A DNA stretch of 64,000 bases, from contig NZ_RSCL01000014.1 in assembly GCF_003991905.1 (NCBI RefSeq), forward strand, positions 1 to 64,000, read 5' to 3'. This stretch comes from Dulcicalothrix desertica PCC 7102. Lineage in GTDB: Bacteria > Cyanobacteriota > Cyanobacteriia > Cyanobacteriales > Nostocaceae. Shown here one piece after another: positions 56,621-64,000 of this stretch (position 1 is the stretch's first letter; every line of letters begins with the position of its first letter). A program made the position numbers and the translations under genes. The notes under the pieces are model-generated. The model worked only from the letters and a program-made list of their open reading frames with translations. It was not told where the DNA came from and made no database searches.

Positions 56621-56755
56621 ATGTTTTATATGAATTATCGTCGTAAAAAGCATAGGCGCCATGATAGTACATTTGCCCAAAAAGTTAAGAAGCTTCTCTC
56701 TCTAAAAAGTTTTTTGCTTTCGCAAGCAGCACAAACCTCGCAATCACAGCGCTAA
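56621..56755 (+). CDS. Possible 44-residue basic protein
   Basis: A short frame with an arginine/lysine/histidine-rich first part (NYRRKKHRRHDS) and a hydrophilic tail (QAAQTSQSQR), starting 16 bases after the DUF6679-like stop. It may be a small nucleic-acid-binding protein or non-coding; its stop coincides with the start of a hairpin. Low certainty. Confidence 0.3.
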   Translation: MFYMNYRRKKHRRHDSTFAQKVKKLLSLKSFLLSQAAQTSQSQR

Positions 56756-56799
56756 CCCCTTTTTACGTGTCTTTGTAAAGATATTGTAAAGAGGGGTTA
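56753..56799 (+). terminator. Long-loop hairpin TAACCCCTT / GAGGGGTTA
   Basis: TAACCCCTT at 56753 pairs with GAGGGGTTA at 56791-56799, with an inner CTTTGTAAAG palindrome in the loop. It is placed at the end of the small-gene cluster (56290-56755). Termination would be moderate since no T run follows. Confidence 0.5.
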
Positions 56800-56819
56800 T
56801 CTTATTGATTCTAAAATTT

Positions 56820-56885
56820 AGAAACCGGGCTTCTACAAGATAAATAGCGTGTTCTAAGAAAATTTTGATAAGAAGCCCGGTTTCT
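56820..56885. repeat. 66-bp AGAAACCGGGCTTCT element
   Basis: Ends AGAAACCGGGCTTCT (56820) and AGAAGCCCGGTTTCT (56871-56885); compensating changes keep the ends complementary (GCTTCT against AGAAGC), which argues that pairing is maintained by selection or by the mechanism of spread. It ends directly at the stop codon of the hydrolase gene. Confidence 0.92.
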
Positions 56886-58562
56886 TTAATCTGAGCGTTC
56901 TTTATTTAAACTTTCAAAAGCGGGACAGTACCCTTCGAGCGTCACTCTAAAATTAAATAAAGGAGAAGTGGGGTTCCAGCAGCGTCCACCTCGTTGATGT
57001 CGGCAAGTTCCACAACAGTCAACGTCATGCCAAATAAATTTATCACTATTTTGACTCAGTAATTCGCGTTGCGACAATCCTCTTAATACTAATTCTTCAC
57101 CTTGCCAACGAGCTTCAATTAATCCTGTGTCAGCAAATTGGCGCCAACGTGGGTCAGCGGCAATAGACTCTGGTAATGTAATAGATACGACATGCCCTAA
57201 CTCTGTAAGTTCACCTTCATAATTCGTTTCTGGAGGGGCTGGCTGTAAAAAGGTATCACCAATTGGTAGCTCAACTAATACACCAATTGCGGGTGAATGT
57301 ACGTGATAACGATTTTGTAATTCTTCAAGACTTGTTAAATCAGCAAGATAAGTGGGTGAACCATGAACGAATATTACGTGTTGCGGTCGGAGGTTGTGAA
57401 TTAATTGAGTGGTACCTGGTCCATCGCTGTGTTGAGCAAGAAGATAACTTTCGACCTGCACTAATCGTGATAAAAGAGAGTTAATTTTTATGTCAACTTT
57501 TTCAGGCGCCAAAATTAACCAAGGGCCTGTGTCAAGCTGACAATACTCGTTAATATCAACTTGAAGAGAATCAGTTAGAACAATACAAGAAGATTTTCCG
57601 ACAATTGAACGTGACTGAGGATGTAAACGTCGTACTCGTGGACGAACTCGTTCATCCCAAAATAACGGTTGATGTCGAGCAAAGTTTTGCACGGATGCTG
57701 GTAAATGTGGCAAAAGTTCTAAGTAAGCATCACAGCCAACAGCAACAGTATCATCAACCCAAATATCTATATCACGTCCAGTAAAATGGTGATGACTACG
57801 AAGCAGCATTAGCATTTCTTGCCCTAAACCTAATGCAGCAGTTAACATTAAAACCGAGTAACCTTCTGCAATTGCTCGATTAACTCGTTCTGCTAGCTGA
57901 TTTTCTTGGTTACGACGATGCGAATGACGCGCGGTACCATATGAACCTTCAATAATTAGAACATCTAGCTCTAATCCCCGCAACTCTTCTAACCGTAAAC
58001 CTTCTACCAAACGCGAATTCGATAAGAAAAAATCACCCGTATATAAAAGCTTATAAATACGTTGTGGTGTAGTGTAAGTTAGTAATGTGGCAACGGCGCC
58101 AGGTAAATGACCTGCTGGAAATAACTCTACAACCAAACCATCTTTAAGTTCAATAGGAGTACGCAGCGGCAAAGCTTGACAAAAAAGCAAATTGTCTTTA
58201 TCTTCGCGTTCTAACCAATTAAGCGGAAGTAATTTACTAGTTACCTCGCTAGCGTAAATAGGTAAAAGTGGAAATGTTTCATGTAGCTGTAACAAACCTT
58301 TGGCATGGTCAGAGTGAGCATGACTAACTAAAGCGAAATCGGCTGGTAAGGGTGAACTACCTTGACGTGCAGACTTTTTTAACCCCTTGACTAAAGGAGA
58401 AACATCATCCAAACCACAATCTAGTAAAATGCGATATTGTCCAAGACGTACCAACAAACAAACGCCTTCACCGTTATGATGAACACCATACGGCAAGCAC
58501 TCCAATTCACATATCGGTTCCCCAGTATCAAACCGAGAGGATACCGAGATGCGCTCACTCAT
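56886..58562 (-). CDS. Metallo-beta-lactamase-fold hydrolase with beta-CASP-like region and Cys-rich tail
   Basis: A 558-residue protein. The metallo-beta-lactamase domain shows HAHSDHAKG (HxHxDH) and further ligands in LFPAGHLPGAV and LLYTGDFFLSNSRL; a beta-CASP-like region follows (QNQ region with LLRSHHHFTG, and IFVHGSPTYLADLTSL near the C-terminal His). This places it with CPSF/RNase J-like nucleases. The last 45 residues hold a cysteine cluster, CCGTCRHQRGGRCW and GYCPAF, which could bind zinc or an Fe-S cluster and is not part of standard RNase J. Likely RNA or DNA processing; target unknown. Confidence 0.85.
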   Translation of the reverse strand: MSERISVSSRFDTGEPICELECLPYGVHHNGEGVCLLVRLGQYRILLDCGLDDVSPLVKGLKKSARQGSSPLPADFALVSHAHSDHAKGLLQLHETFPLLPIYASEVTSKLLPLNWLEREDKDNLLFCQALPLRTPIELKDGLVVELFPAGHLPGAVATLLTYTTPQRIYKLLYTGDFFLSNSRLVEGLRLEELRGLELDVLIIEGSYGTARHSHRRNQENQLAERVNRAIAEGYSVLMLTAALGLGQEMLMLLRSHHHFTGRDIDIWVDDTVAVGCDAYLELLPHLPASVQNFARHQPLFWDERVRPRVRRLHPQSRSIVGKSSCIVLTDSLQVDINEYCQLDTGPWLILAPEKVDIKINSLLSRLVQVESYLLAQHSDGPGTTQLIHNLRPQHVIFVHGSPTYLADLTSLEELQNRYHVHSPAIGVLVELPIGDTFLQPAPPETNYEGELTELGHVVSITLPESIAADPRWRQFADTGLIEARWQGEELVLRGLSQRELLSQNSDKFIWHDVDCCGTCRHQRGGRCWNPTSPLFNFRVTLEGYCPAFESLNKERSD

Positions 58563-58623
58563 TATGAACCCTCCCTATAATAAATCTCTCTAATTATCGC
58601 TCTAATTGCTGATACGCTTCGAC

Positions 58624-58653
58624 CGCGACATGTAATGTTTTCTACATGTCGCG
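58624..58653. terminator. Perfect 11-bp hairpin CGCGACATGTA
   Basis: CGCGACATGTA (58624-58634) and TACATGTCGCG (58643-58653) pair perfectly around an 8-base loop. It lies 16 bases beyond the stop of the small membrane protein gene. The T tract is on the plus side, so it is not a classical terminator for the minus strand. Confidence 0.6.
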
Positions 58654-58668
58654 TTTTAAAACTAAAAT

Positions 58669-58791
58669 TTAGTGTGCAGAACCATTACCGTGGTAGTTGT
58701 CTGTGTCGTAAAATCCATTCTTGGTACCGAAGAACAGACAAGCGAATGTAAACACTACTGTTAATCCGACTAAAATTAGCTTTACGGTCAT
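58669..58791 (-). CDS. Small single-helix membrane protein, possibly photosystem-associated
   Basis: A 40-residue protein with one transmembrane helix (KLILVGLTVVFTFACLFFGT) and a conserved-looking polar tail (NGFYDTDNYHGNGSAH). Its size and layout recall small subunits or assembly factors of photosystem II; I have a weak recollection of a similar tail in the Psb35 assembly factor, which I cannot verify. It is likely a thylakoid protein. No RBS is striking, but the well-formed helix, the terminator-like hairpin after it and the tail support a real gene. Confidence 0.65.
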   Translation of the reverse strand: MTVKLILVGLTVVFTFACLFFGTKNGFYDTDNYHGNGSAH

Positions 58792-59126
58792 TTGATTTGT
58801 TTCCTTTTTTAATAAGTGGTTTTGAGTTTTGTTAAAATGTAACCTGGGGTAAAGATTATTAACCCTTAAATCTTTACTAATCTTTACTATGGTTATAATT
58901 ATTAAGCAATAAGTACAGTTACCAGAATTTTTTCAAATTGTAGAACTTTTCTGCGAATGTGTCCATCTACCGATGTAATAAAACTTACCCGCATGATTTA
59001 CATCTTAAGGATGAATTATAATTTTAATATTTTAATTTTGTCTTTATAATTCCTCATATTACATCTATATCGTGCCTACATTATATTTACATTTGTTCAT
59101 AATCCTTAGTAATACTTAATGTTTAT
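58792..59126. other. AT-rich intergenic region, no gene seen
   Basis: About 335 bases, including a CTTTACT direct repeat (58868-58888: AATCTTTACT twice) and long A/T runs. It should contain the promoter of the small membrane protein on the minus strand and the 3' end of ackA; nothing else stands out. Confidence 0.6.
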
Positions 59127-60323
59127 TTAATGGAGCTTGAAACACTCACAAGCAATCTGCCAATCTTCTTGTGTATGTATCACTAAAACCTTGACTTTGC
59201 TTTCGGGCGCCGCAATATTTATATCAACAGGGTGATTGTGGTTTTTTTGGTTATCTAGTAGCAATCCTAAAAAACCGAAAGCTTCACACACAGAAAAGCG
59301 TACATCTGGAGAGTTTTCGCCCACTCCAGCAGTAAATATTAAAACGTCTAAACCCTGTAAACTGGCAAGCATGGCGCCAATGTAGTATCTCAGACGGTGT
59401 ATATATATATCGTAGGCTAGCTTTGCGCGCTCGTTACCTTGAGATATAGCGCCGAGTATTTGCCGCATATCCCCAGAAATACCAGAAATGCCAAGTAAAC
59501 CAGATGATTTATTCAGAAGATTATCGAGTGTTTCAGGTGTATAATTTTCTTGACGTAATAAATGAATTAAAAGACCTGGGTCGATGGCGCCAGAACGACT
59601 ACCCATCATTAAACCATCCAAAGGCGTAAAACCCATTGTAGTATCTATACTGCGGCCATTTTTAACTGCTGCCAGCGAGCAACCGTTACCAAGGTGACAG
59701 TTAATTAACCGTAGTGAGTCTAAATTTTGACCAAGAATTTTAGCTGCACGTTGTGTACAGTATTGATGGCTAATACCATGAAAGCCATAACGACGTATAC
59801 CTTGAGAGACCCATTCGTAAGCACCTGAAAATATTGCTTTCTCATCAGGTATATGGCTATGAAAGGCTGTATCAAATACTGCAACTTGTTTGATATCACC
59901 TAGATGTTCTTGAATCGCTTCAATACCTTTTAAGTTTACTGGATTATGAGCAGGCGCCAGAGTAGCCAGCTGTTGAATAGTATCAATGACTGCTTGCGTA
60001 ATAACTACACTACTCTGGTATTCTTTACCACCATGCACAACTCGATGTCCAACTACATCTATTTCTGATAAATCGTTTATGACCTTAGTGGTGCCTTGAT
60101 GAAGACTGTCTATTAAGTAGGCAATAGTTTCAGAATGGGATGCTGATATATCTTGCTGTAACTCCGCTGTCGCTGTTTTAATTTTAATTTTAGCAACTTC
60201 TGGGCGCCATTCAACTTGTGCAGACCAAATAGGTTTTGGTGGATTTTCAGGAATATTGTCCTGAATTTCGTATAAACAACTTTTCTGACTGCTAGAACCT
60301 GCATTTAATACCAGTATTTTCAT
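59127..60323 (-). CDS. ackA: Acetate kinase
   Basis: A 398-residue enzyme of the ASKHA fold that interconverts acetyl phosphate + ADP and acetate + ATP. Signatures: LVLNAGSSSQKSCLYE near the N-terminus, DTAFHSHIPDEKAIF, GIRRYGFHGISHQYC, GNGCSLAAVKNGRSIDTTMGFTPLDGLMMGSRSGAIDPG and FTAGVGENSPDVR. Length is standard. No pta gene is adjacent. It is divergently arranged with the cationic secreted protein gene, 59 bases apart. Acetyl phosphate handling in the dark or during fermentation is its likely role. Confidence 0.96.
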   Translation of the reverse strand: MKILVLNAGSSSQKSCLYEIQDNIPENPPKPIWSAQVEWRPEVAKIKIKTATAELQQDISASHSETIAYLIDSLHQGTTKVINDLSEIDVVGHRVVHGGKEYQSSVVITQAVIDTIQQLATLAPAHNPVNLKGIEAIQEHLGDIKQVAVFDTAFHSHIPDEKAIFSGAYEWVSQGIRRYGFHGISHQYCTQRAAKILGQNLDSLRLINCHLGNGCSLAAVKNGRSIDTTMGFTPLDGLMMGSRSGAIDPGLLIHLLRQENYTPETLDNLLNKSSGLLGISGISGDMRQILGAISQGNERAKLAYDIYIHRLRYYIGAMLASLQGLDVLIFTAGVGENSPDVRFSVCEAFGFLGLLLDNQKNHNHPVDINIAAPESKVKVLVIHTQEDWQIACECFKLH

Positions 60324-60382
60324 ACACTTACACGGGCATAATTGCTAAACTACTTCAATGGAATCTAAGTAAAAGCATAAAA

Positions 60383-60748
60383 ATGAAGCTTCCGAGAAAA
60401 ATCTCAGTAATCTTAATCTTAATATTTTCTTTAGTTTGTTCCCCTGTATTGGCAGTAATGAATAAAGATAACTCAATGCATAGCATTAGAAAATCTAATA
60501 TTGAGTCAGGAATACAGGAATATGTCCGACAGCAACAAATTATAATTGACCTGGCAAAAAAACAAACTAAACAGCGTAAAGGGTTTTTACAGAGGTTTGG
60601 GTTCAAGCGGAACCGTTCTGAGCGTAAGTCAAAAGTGCAGCAAAAACAAAAGCGTCAAGGGTTTTTGAGTAGATTTAGATTAGGGCAAAATAGAACTAAA
60701 CAGCCAAAAAAGCAAAAACGCGGTTTTCTCCGACGTTTTGGTATATAG
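60383..60748 (+). CDS. Secreted, highly basic protein with three GFLxRF repeats
   Basis: A 121-residue protein with a clean signal peptide (MKLPRKISVILILIFSLVCS, cut after VLA at 24). A short linker helix (about 40-58) leads into a tail rich in Lys, Arg and Gln that repeats a motif three times: QRKGFLQRFG (64-73), KRQGFLSRFR (90-99) and QKRGFLRRFG (111-120). The units use different codons, so the similarity is at peptide level. Dibasic residues precede each unit. The mature protein is strongly cationic and would be periplasmic, wall-bound or released. It might bind polyanions, act as a structural or antimicrobial precursor, or be cut at basic sites. No family recognised. Confidence 0.75.
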   Translation: MKLPRKISVILILIFSLVCSPVLAVMNKDNSMHSIRKSNIESGIQEYVRQQQIIIDLAKKQTKQRKGFLQRFGFKRNRSERKSKVQQKQKRQGFLSRFRLGQNRTKQPKKQKRGFLRRFGI

Positions 60749-60813
60749 AAACCGGGTTTCTTTATCGAAATCTTGTAATAAAAATAACGATTTTGCATAG
60801 AAACCCGGTTTCT
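60747..60813. repeat. 67-bp AGAAACCGGGTTTCT element
   Basis: Ends AGAAACCGGGTTTCT (60747-60761) and AGAAACCCGGTTTCT (60799-60813). The first two bases of the element are part of the TAG stop of the preceding gene. The interior (TCTTGTAATAAAAATAACG) is related to the copy at 53499. Confidence 0.92.
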
Positions 60814-60942
60814 AAATTTAAAGTTTCTTAAACAACTGCATAAAACCGACAATCATCCCCTATAGAAGTAAATAAGGGATGGTTGCTCGATTTGGGAGTA
60901 ATTTGACCCCAGCAATTTATACTGCAAAAAAAGGTGATAAAT

Positions 60943-61224
60943 ATGGATTCATCGAACATAAATTCTAATTTGAACTCACAATCTGAGATAGCCACTTCAG
61001 GAAATCAACAGCGTACTGAACAGGCGCCATTGGCAAAAATAAGTGATACCATAGCATCGCTAACAGTATGTGATTATTTAGGTGGGTTGGCAGTGATGTT
61101 GATATTTTTAGCAATTACACGCATGATATCTCAAACAGGGTTGGGGAAAAAGTCCAAGAGAGTGAGAGAGGTTGAATTTTTGGAACGTGTCTGGAAAATG
61201 GACGCTTCCAAAATAAATCATTAA
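60943..61224 (+). CDS. Small membrane-anchored protein, unknown
   Basis: A 93-residue protein with a polar, asparagine/serine-rich N-terminus, one transmembrane segment (about 47-62, CDYLGGLAVMLIFLAITRM) and a basic C-terminal part (GKKSKRVREVEFLERVWKMD). The ATG at 60943 is preceded by AAGGTGAT, a good ribosome site, so it is chosen over GTG 60934. It is convergent with the M56 peptidase gene, with only 5 bases between stops. No function can be assigned. Confidence 0.65.
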   Translation: MDSSNINSNLNSQSEIATSGNQQRTEQAPLAKISDTIASLTVCDYLGGLAVMLIFLAITRMISQTGLGKKSKRVREVEFLERVWKMDASKINH

Positions 61225-61229
61225 AGCAA

Positions 61230-62108
61230 TTATTGATGAAATAATACAGTTATCAAGGGTAGCAATGCTAGCAAGAAGTTATGCCAGTATTGTGAACACG
61301 GTTGTGCATTAGTAAATTGCTGTTGATGGTTAAGTAAAGCTTCGATACGCTGCTCCAAGCGTGTACCTTCACTTGACGAACCTAAAGCAGCACAAAAGAT
61401 TTCAGCACAAGATGAAAAGTTATTTTCTGACTGTGTTTGGAAAGAAACAACAAGTAACAGTGACTCCGCTAAAAGTAAATTATCAACTCTACTCGCAGCA
61501 TAAGCATCTGCACGGAGTTCACGCAAAATTAAAAGCTCTTGCCATAAAGCGTCAGTGTTAGGCAACCAACTACTGCATTCACGTATCCAACCAAGCCAAA
61601 AAAACCAAAATGTATCGCGATAATAGTAATGACCTTGTTCGTGAGCAAGAACTGTTTCTAAATGAGCAGGAGAAAGGCTTTGCAATAAACCTTTACTAAT
61701 GACAAGCTCCGACTTCCAAAAACCTATTTGCCCTGCAAAAAGTGCTGCTGTATCTAGTAATCGGACTTTTTGATTACCTAATTTAGTCTCAGTACATACT
61801 TTGACAGAGCGTAATGATTGCCACCCTTGATACGTTAATCTTACTAATAACACGACAAACAGTACAAGGCTACCAATAGCAAAACCATAGCTTAAACAAC
61901 CAGTTTGCCACATACCCATTTTACCTTGGGTACCCATACACAATAGTGCGATGGCGGTAGTAAAAATCAGCAAAGGTGGAAATAGAAAGAAAAATAAAGC
62001 TTGGCGCCAGCGCGAAGAGAAGTTCTGGTAACATTCGGCACTTATAGAAGCATTACGCCGTATAAACCAGGCGGTGGTTATGGATGCGAAAATGATAATT
62101 AGATGCAT
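61230..62108 (-). CDS. M56-family (BlaR1-like) membrane metallopeptidase
   Basis: A 292-residue protein with four or five hydrophobic segments and the zinc-protease motif HEQGH (in VLAHEQGHYYYRD), followed by LRELRADAYAASR, which provides a further ligand. It corresponds to the protease portion of BlaR1/MecR1 but has no extracellular penicillin-binding sensor domain. In BlaR-type systems the protease inactivates the BlaI-type repressor. The BlaI-like gene is directly upstream with a 2-base gap. The signal sensed is unknown. Confidence 0.9.
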   Translation of the reverse strand: MHLIIIFASITTAWFIRRNASISAECYQNFSSRWRQALFFFLFPPLLIFTTAIALLCMGTQGKMGMWQTGCLSYGFAIGSLVLFVVLLVRLTYQGWQSLRSVKVCTETKLGNQKVRLLDTAALFAGQIGFWKSELVISKGLLQSLSPAHLETVLAHEQGHYYYRDTFWFFWLGWIRECSSWLPNTDALWQELLILRELRADAYAASRVDNLLLAESLLLVVSFQTQSENNFSSCAEIFCAALGSSSEGTRLEQRIEALLNHQQQFTNAQPCSQYWHNFLLALLPLITVLFHQ

Positions 62109-62110
62109 TA

Positions 62111-62530
62111 TTACTGTTCCTCTCTTGCTTGACGTGCATCTTGTATACGTTTTGCGATTGCTTGAATTTGTGTGCTAGCCGCTTCATCAAGACTATCAGC
62201 AAAAGCGGCAATTATGTCAGGATTTCCAATCGCAAGAAATCGCTGTAGCTGTTCGTGGGCTTTAATGACTTCAGCTTGTTGTTTTGTTAGTAATGGGCGC
62301 CAAAAAAATGCACGTCCACACTTATCACACTTTAACCAACCTTTATCAGTCAGACGACGTAGCACTGTAGTAACAGAAGTATACGCTAATTCGCGGTTGG
62401 GATCAGCTAAGATACGGTCGTGTACATCTTTAACTGTAACGCTACCGAGTTCCCACACGATATTTAATATTTCTGCTTCCAGTGGACCTACTGAAAGTTG
62501 TTTCGGACGGTAATCAGGTAAAGGCGCCAT
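62111..62530 (-). CDS. BlaI/MecI/CopY-family transcriptional repressor
   Basis: A 139-residue winged-helix repressor. The DNA-binding part is LGPLEAEILNIVWELGSVTVKDVH with AYTSVTTVLRRLTDKGWL (recognition helix and wing). Instead of the usual basic tail of the wing it has KCDKCGRAFFWRPLL, a CxxC pair that could bind a metal or respond to redox. The C-terminal helix resembles the BlaI dimerisation domain. It is followed after 2 bases by an M56 protease gene, its presumed inactivator. The upstream region carries a 43-bp tandem repeat that may contain the operator. Confidence 0.9.
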   Translation of the reverse strand: MAPLPDYRPKQLSVGPLEAEILNIVWELGSVTVKDVHDRILADPNRELAYTSVTTVLRRLTDKGWLKCDKCGRAFFWRPLLTKQQAEVIKAHEQLQRFLAIGNPDIIAAFADSLDEAASTQIQAIAKRIQDARQAREEQ

Positions 62531-62569
62531 ATTTTAGATTTTCCCTTTGGGAGATAAATGAATTATTAT

Positions 62570-62729
62570 ACGGGCAGGTTCAGGAAAATTGTAATTGTAA
62601 ACCCGATGCTTGTACGGGCGGGTTTTAGAAATTGTAAGTTTAAACCCGATGCTTGTACGGGCGGGTTTCGGAAATTGTAATTTTAAACCCGATGCTTGTA
62701 CGGGCGGGTTTCGGAAATTGTAAGTTTAC
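62570..62729. repeat. 43-bp tandem repeat, three full copies and one partial
   Basis: Full copies begin at 62601, 62644 and 62687 (each starting ACCCGATGCTTGTACGGGCG); a partial copy precedes at 62570. Each unit holds an ACCCG ... CGGGCGGGT hairpin. It sits in front of the BlaI-like gene (start 62530). The rest of the 62531-63014 gap is AT-rich and should include the comB promoter. Confidence 0.95.
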
Positions 62730-63014
62730 TTCTAGGATATTTGTGAACCCGCCCCTACTATACATACTATTTGAAATTACTATTATCACAGGCAAATTCA
62801 CTTCAAACGTATACGTTGTATATTTCTGCTTTTTTTAGGTTACATGTCAAGACGCTCAAAAGTAGTTGCACAAAGCACAACCAAAGATAAGGTAGATACA
62901 TGAGTAATATCCTACATCACAAAATTGTTTGGGTATTGCGCTTCTAGTTGGTTACATTAACTAGCTTAGAATGTAATTTCGGTAGTAAATATAAAATTCA
63001 GGTGTATATAGAGC

Positions 63015-63752
63015 GTGAAGCTATTTGTTTATCACACTCCAGAGCAGGCTCCTAACAGCGAAGTACCCGAATGTGCTATCGCGGTTGACGTATTGAGGGC
63101 TACAAGCACTATAGCCACAGTTTTAGCCGCTGGAGGCGAAGCCGTGCAAGTCTTTAGTGACTTAGATAAATTAATGCAGGAAAGCGAAAACTGGCAGCCC
63201 GAAAAACGGCTACGTGCTGGAGAAAGGGGTGGCGGCAAAGTTCCTGGTTTTGAGCTAGGTAATTCTCCTCTCGATTGTACTCCAGAGCTAGTACAAGGAA
63301 GGCGTTTATTTATTAGCACTACTAATGGCACTCGAACTTTACAAAGAATTCAGGATGCAGGTGCAGTCATTGCAGCAGCACTAATTAATCGTGCTGCTGT
63401 AGTAAAGTATGTTGTGGACAAGGAACCTCTTAATGTTTGGATAGTTGGTTCAGGTTGGGAAGGTAGTTACTCTCTTGAAGATACGGTCTGTGCAGGCGCC
63501 ATTGCCCACAGTGTTTGTCAGCACACGAACTTACCTATTGAAAAACTAGCTGGTAACGATGAAATGATTAGTGCAATTTCGTTGTATTCGCAGTGGGAGA
63601 AAAACCTATTAGGGTTGTTGCATCATGCTAGTCATGGACAGCGTTTACTGCGTCTTGATTGTCATGAAGATTTAAAATACTGTTCTCAAACAGATATTTT
63701 AGATGTTTTACCGATGCAGCAAGAGCCAGGAGTTTTGAAAAAATACGGATAA
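63015..63752 (+). CDS. comB: 2-phosphosulfolactate phosphatase family protein
   Basis: A 245-residue Mg2+-dependent phosphatase-fold protein. Conserved blocks: [54 protein letters not shown] and [15 protein letters not shown]. In methanogens ComB acts in coenzyme M synthesis; cyanobacteria do not make coenzyme M, so the substrate here is probably another phosphorylated small molecule. Start is GTG 63015, which fits the family N-terminus. It is followed by a bidirectional hairpin. Confidence 0.9.
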   Translation: MKLFVYHTPEQAPNSEVPECAIAVDVLRATSTIATVLAAGGEAVQVFSDLDKLMQESENWQPEKRLRAGERGGGKVPGFELGNSPLDCTPELVQGRRLFISTTNGTRTLQRIQDAGAVIAAALINRAAVVKYVVDKEPLNVWIVGSGWEGSYSLEDTVCAGAIAHSVCQHTNLPIEKLAGNDEMISAISLYSQWEKNLLGLLHHASHGQRLLRLDCHEDLKYCSQTDILDVLPMQQEPGVLKKYG

Positions 63753-63775
63753 TTCTTTATAAATAAGTAACATAA

Positions 63776-63805
63776 GATTCCCAACTTACAATTAAATTGG
63801 GAATC
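63776..63805. terminator. Bidirectional hairpin between convergent genes
   Basis: GATTCCCAA (63776-63784) and TTGGGAATC (63797-63805) pair perfectly with a 12-base loop. It lies 23 bases after the comB stop and 3 bases after the stop of the minus-strand gene at the edge. Confidence 0.75.
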
Positions 63806-63808
63806 TAA

Positions 63809-64000
63809 TTACTTAGAATTAAGCAAGTTTTTTTTGAACAAATAAGGATACAAACCAATAGTTAGACTTATTAGCCCCACAGCAACCCACCATCTATCAT
63901 CAAGACTTACATCTAAAGACGTTTTATTTCTAGAACGTGCAAAATTATCAATTCGGGATGCTGCTTCCTGCTGTTCTTTTTTGTCGCTAAAATTACTATT
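63809..64000 (-). CDS. C-terminal end of a membrane-associated protein (partial)
   Basis: The final 63 residues of a minus-strand gene that continues beyond the window. They contain a charged stretch (SDKKEQQEAASRIDNFARSR), then DDRWWVAVGLISLTIGLYPYLF, a hydrophobic segment that is probably a single membrane helix, and a short basic C-terminus (KKNLLNSK). The sequence ends with TAA at 63809. No family can be named from this piece. Confidence 0.6.
   Translation of the reverse strand, partial: NSNFSDKKEQQEAASRIDNFARSRNKTSLDVSLDDRWWVAVGLISLTIGLYPYLFKKNLLNSK

Overview
The window is a low-GC stretch of cyanobacterial chromosome, most likely from a filamentous, Nostocales-type genome. The lineage is set by oxygenic-photosynthesis and cyanobacteria-specific genes: psbK downstream of tgt, psbM, a CrtW-type carotenoid ketolase, plant-type [2Fe-2S] ferredoxins, HisZ, DUF3352 and a DUF6679-like protein. 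It also has the density of short repeats usual in these genomes. The genus cannot be fixed from the sequence alone; a Rivularia/Calothrix-like genome is only a guess. The palindrome GGCGCC occurs about 100 times (expected about 4), while I noticed no GCGATCGC, so GGCGCC seems to take the place of the usual cyanobacterial HIP1 octamer.

Layout. 1-320: 5' end of a 16S rRNA gene on the minus strand, with leader and promoter. 0.5-4.8 kb: minus-strand metabolic genes (dicluster ferredoxin, hisZ, DnaJ-TPR protein, inositol-monophosphatase-like enzyme, thermonuclease-like lipoprotein, FdC2-like ferredoxin). 4.9-5.5 kb: tRNA-Ser(GGA) followed by a decayed integrase N-terminus. 5.7-12.2 kb: signalling and proteolysis (EAL phosphodiesterase, protealysin-like M4 protease with an emfourin-type inhibitor gene, cobalamin-binding-like protein, hybrid histidine kinase). 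12.2-18.4 kb: a GT-C glycosyltransferase/TPR fusion, an acetyltransferase and bifunctional proline dehydrogenase/P5C dehydrogenase. 18.7-33.7 kb: kinase-like TPR protein lacking the catalytic Asp, secreted proteins, rhodanese, hrcA, two tandem paralogous membrane proteins, crtW, a short-chain dehydrogenase, a VIT/vWA protein and a Uma2-family protein. 34-40.3 kb: accessory and decaying region with a large AAA-like/WD40 protein, a frameshifted copy of its 3' end, a DUF2283/DUF4258 toxin-antitoxin-like pair, a nucleotidyltransferase remnant, and a second AAA-like ATPase with an HTH.

40.6-64 kb: mostly housekeeping and photosynthesis genes (CapA-like protein, N-formylglutamate amidohydrolase-like protein, PadR regulator, oligopeptidase A, universal stress protein, psbM, ferredoxin, psbK-tgt, cobS, comF, miaE, Nif3-like protein, beta-lactamase-fold hydrolase, ackA, a BlaI/M56 pair, comB). 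Between ackA and the BlaI pair lies a small secreted, very basic protein that carries a GFLxRF motif three times with different codons each time; it is the least explained gene here.

The repeats are unusually informative. Heptamer arrays (TGCTGAG and TTAGGAG types) sit exactly at gene borders and appear to supply stop codons, C-terminal residues, start codons or Shine-Dalgarno cores. At least four copies of an AGAAACC-GGTTTCT bounded element, a TTGTGG...CCACAA element family, a 43-bp tandem array and an 11-unit 12-mer array fill most intergenic gaps.
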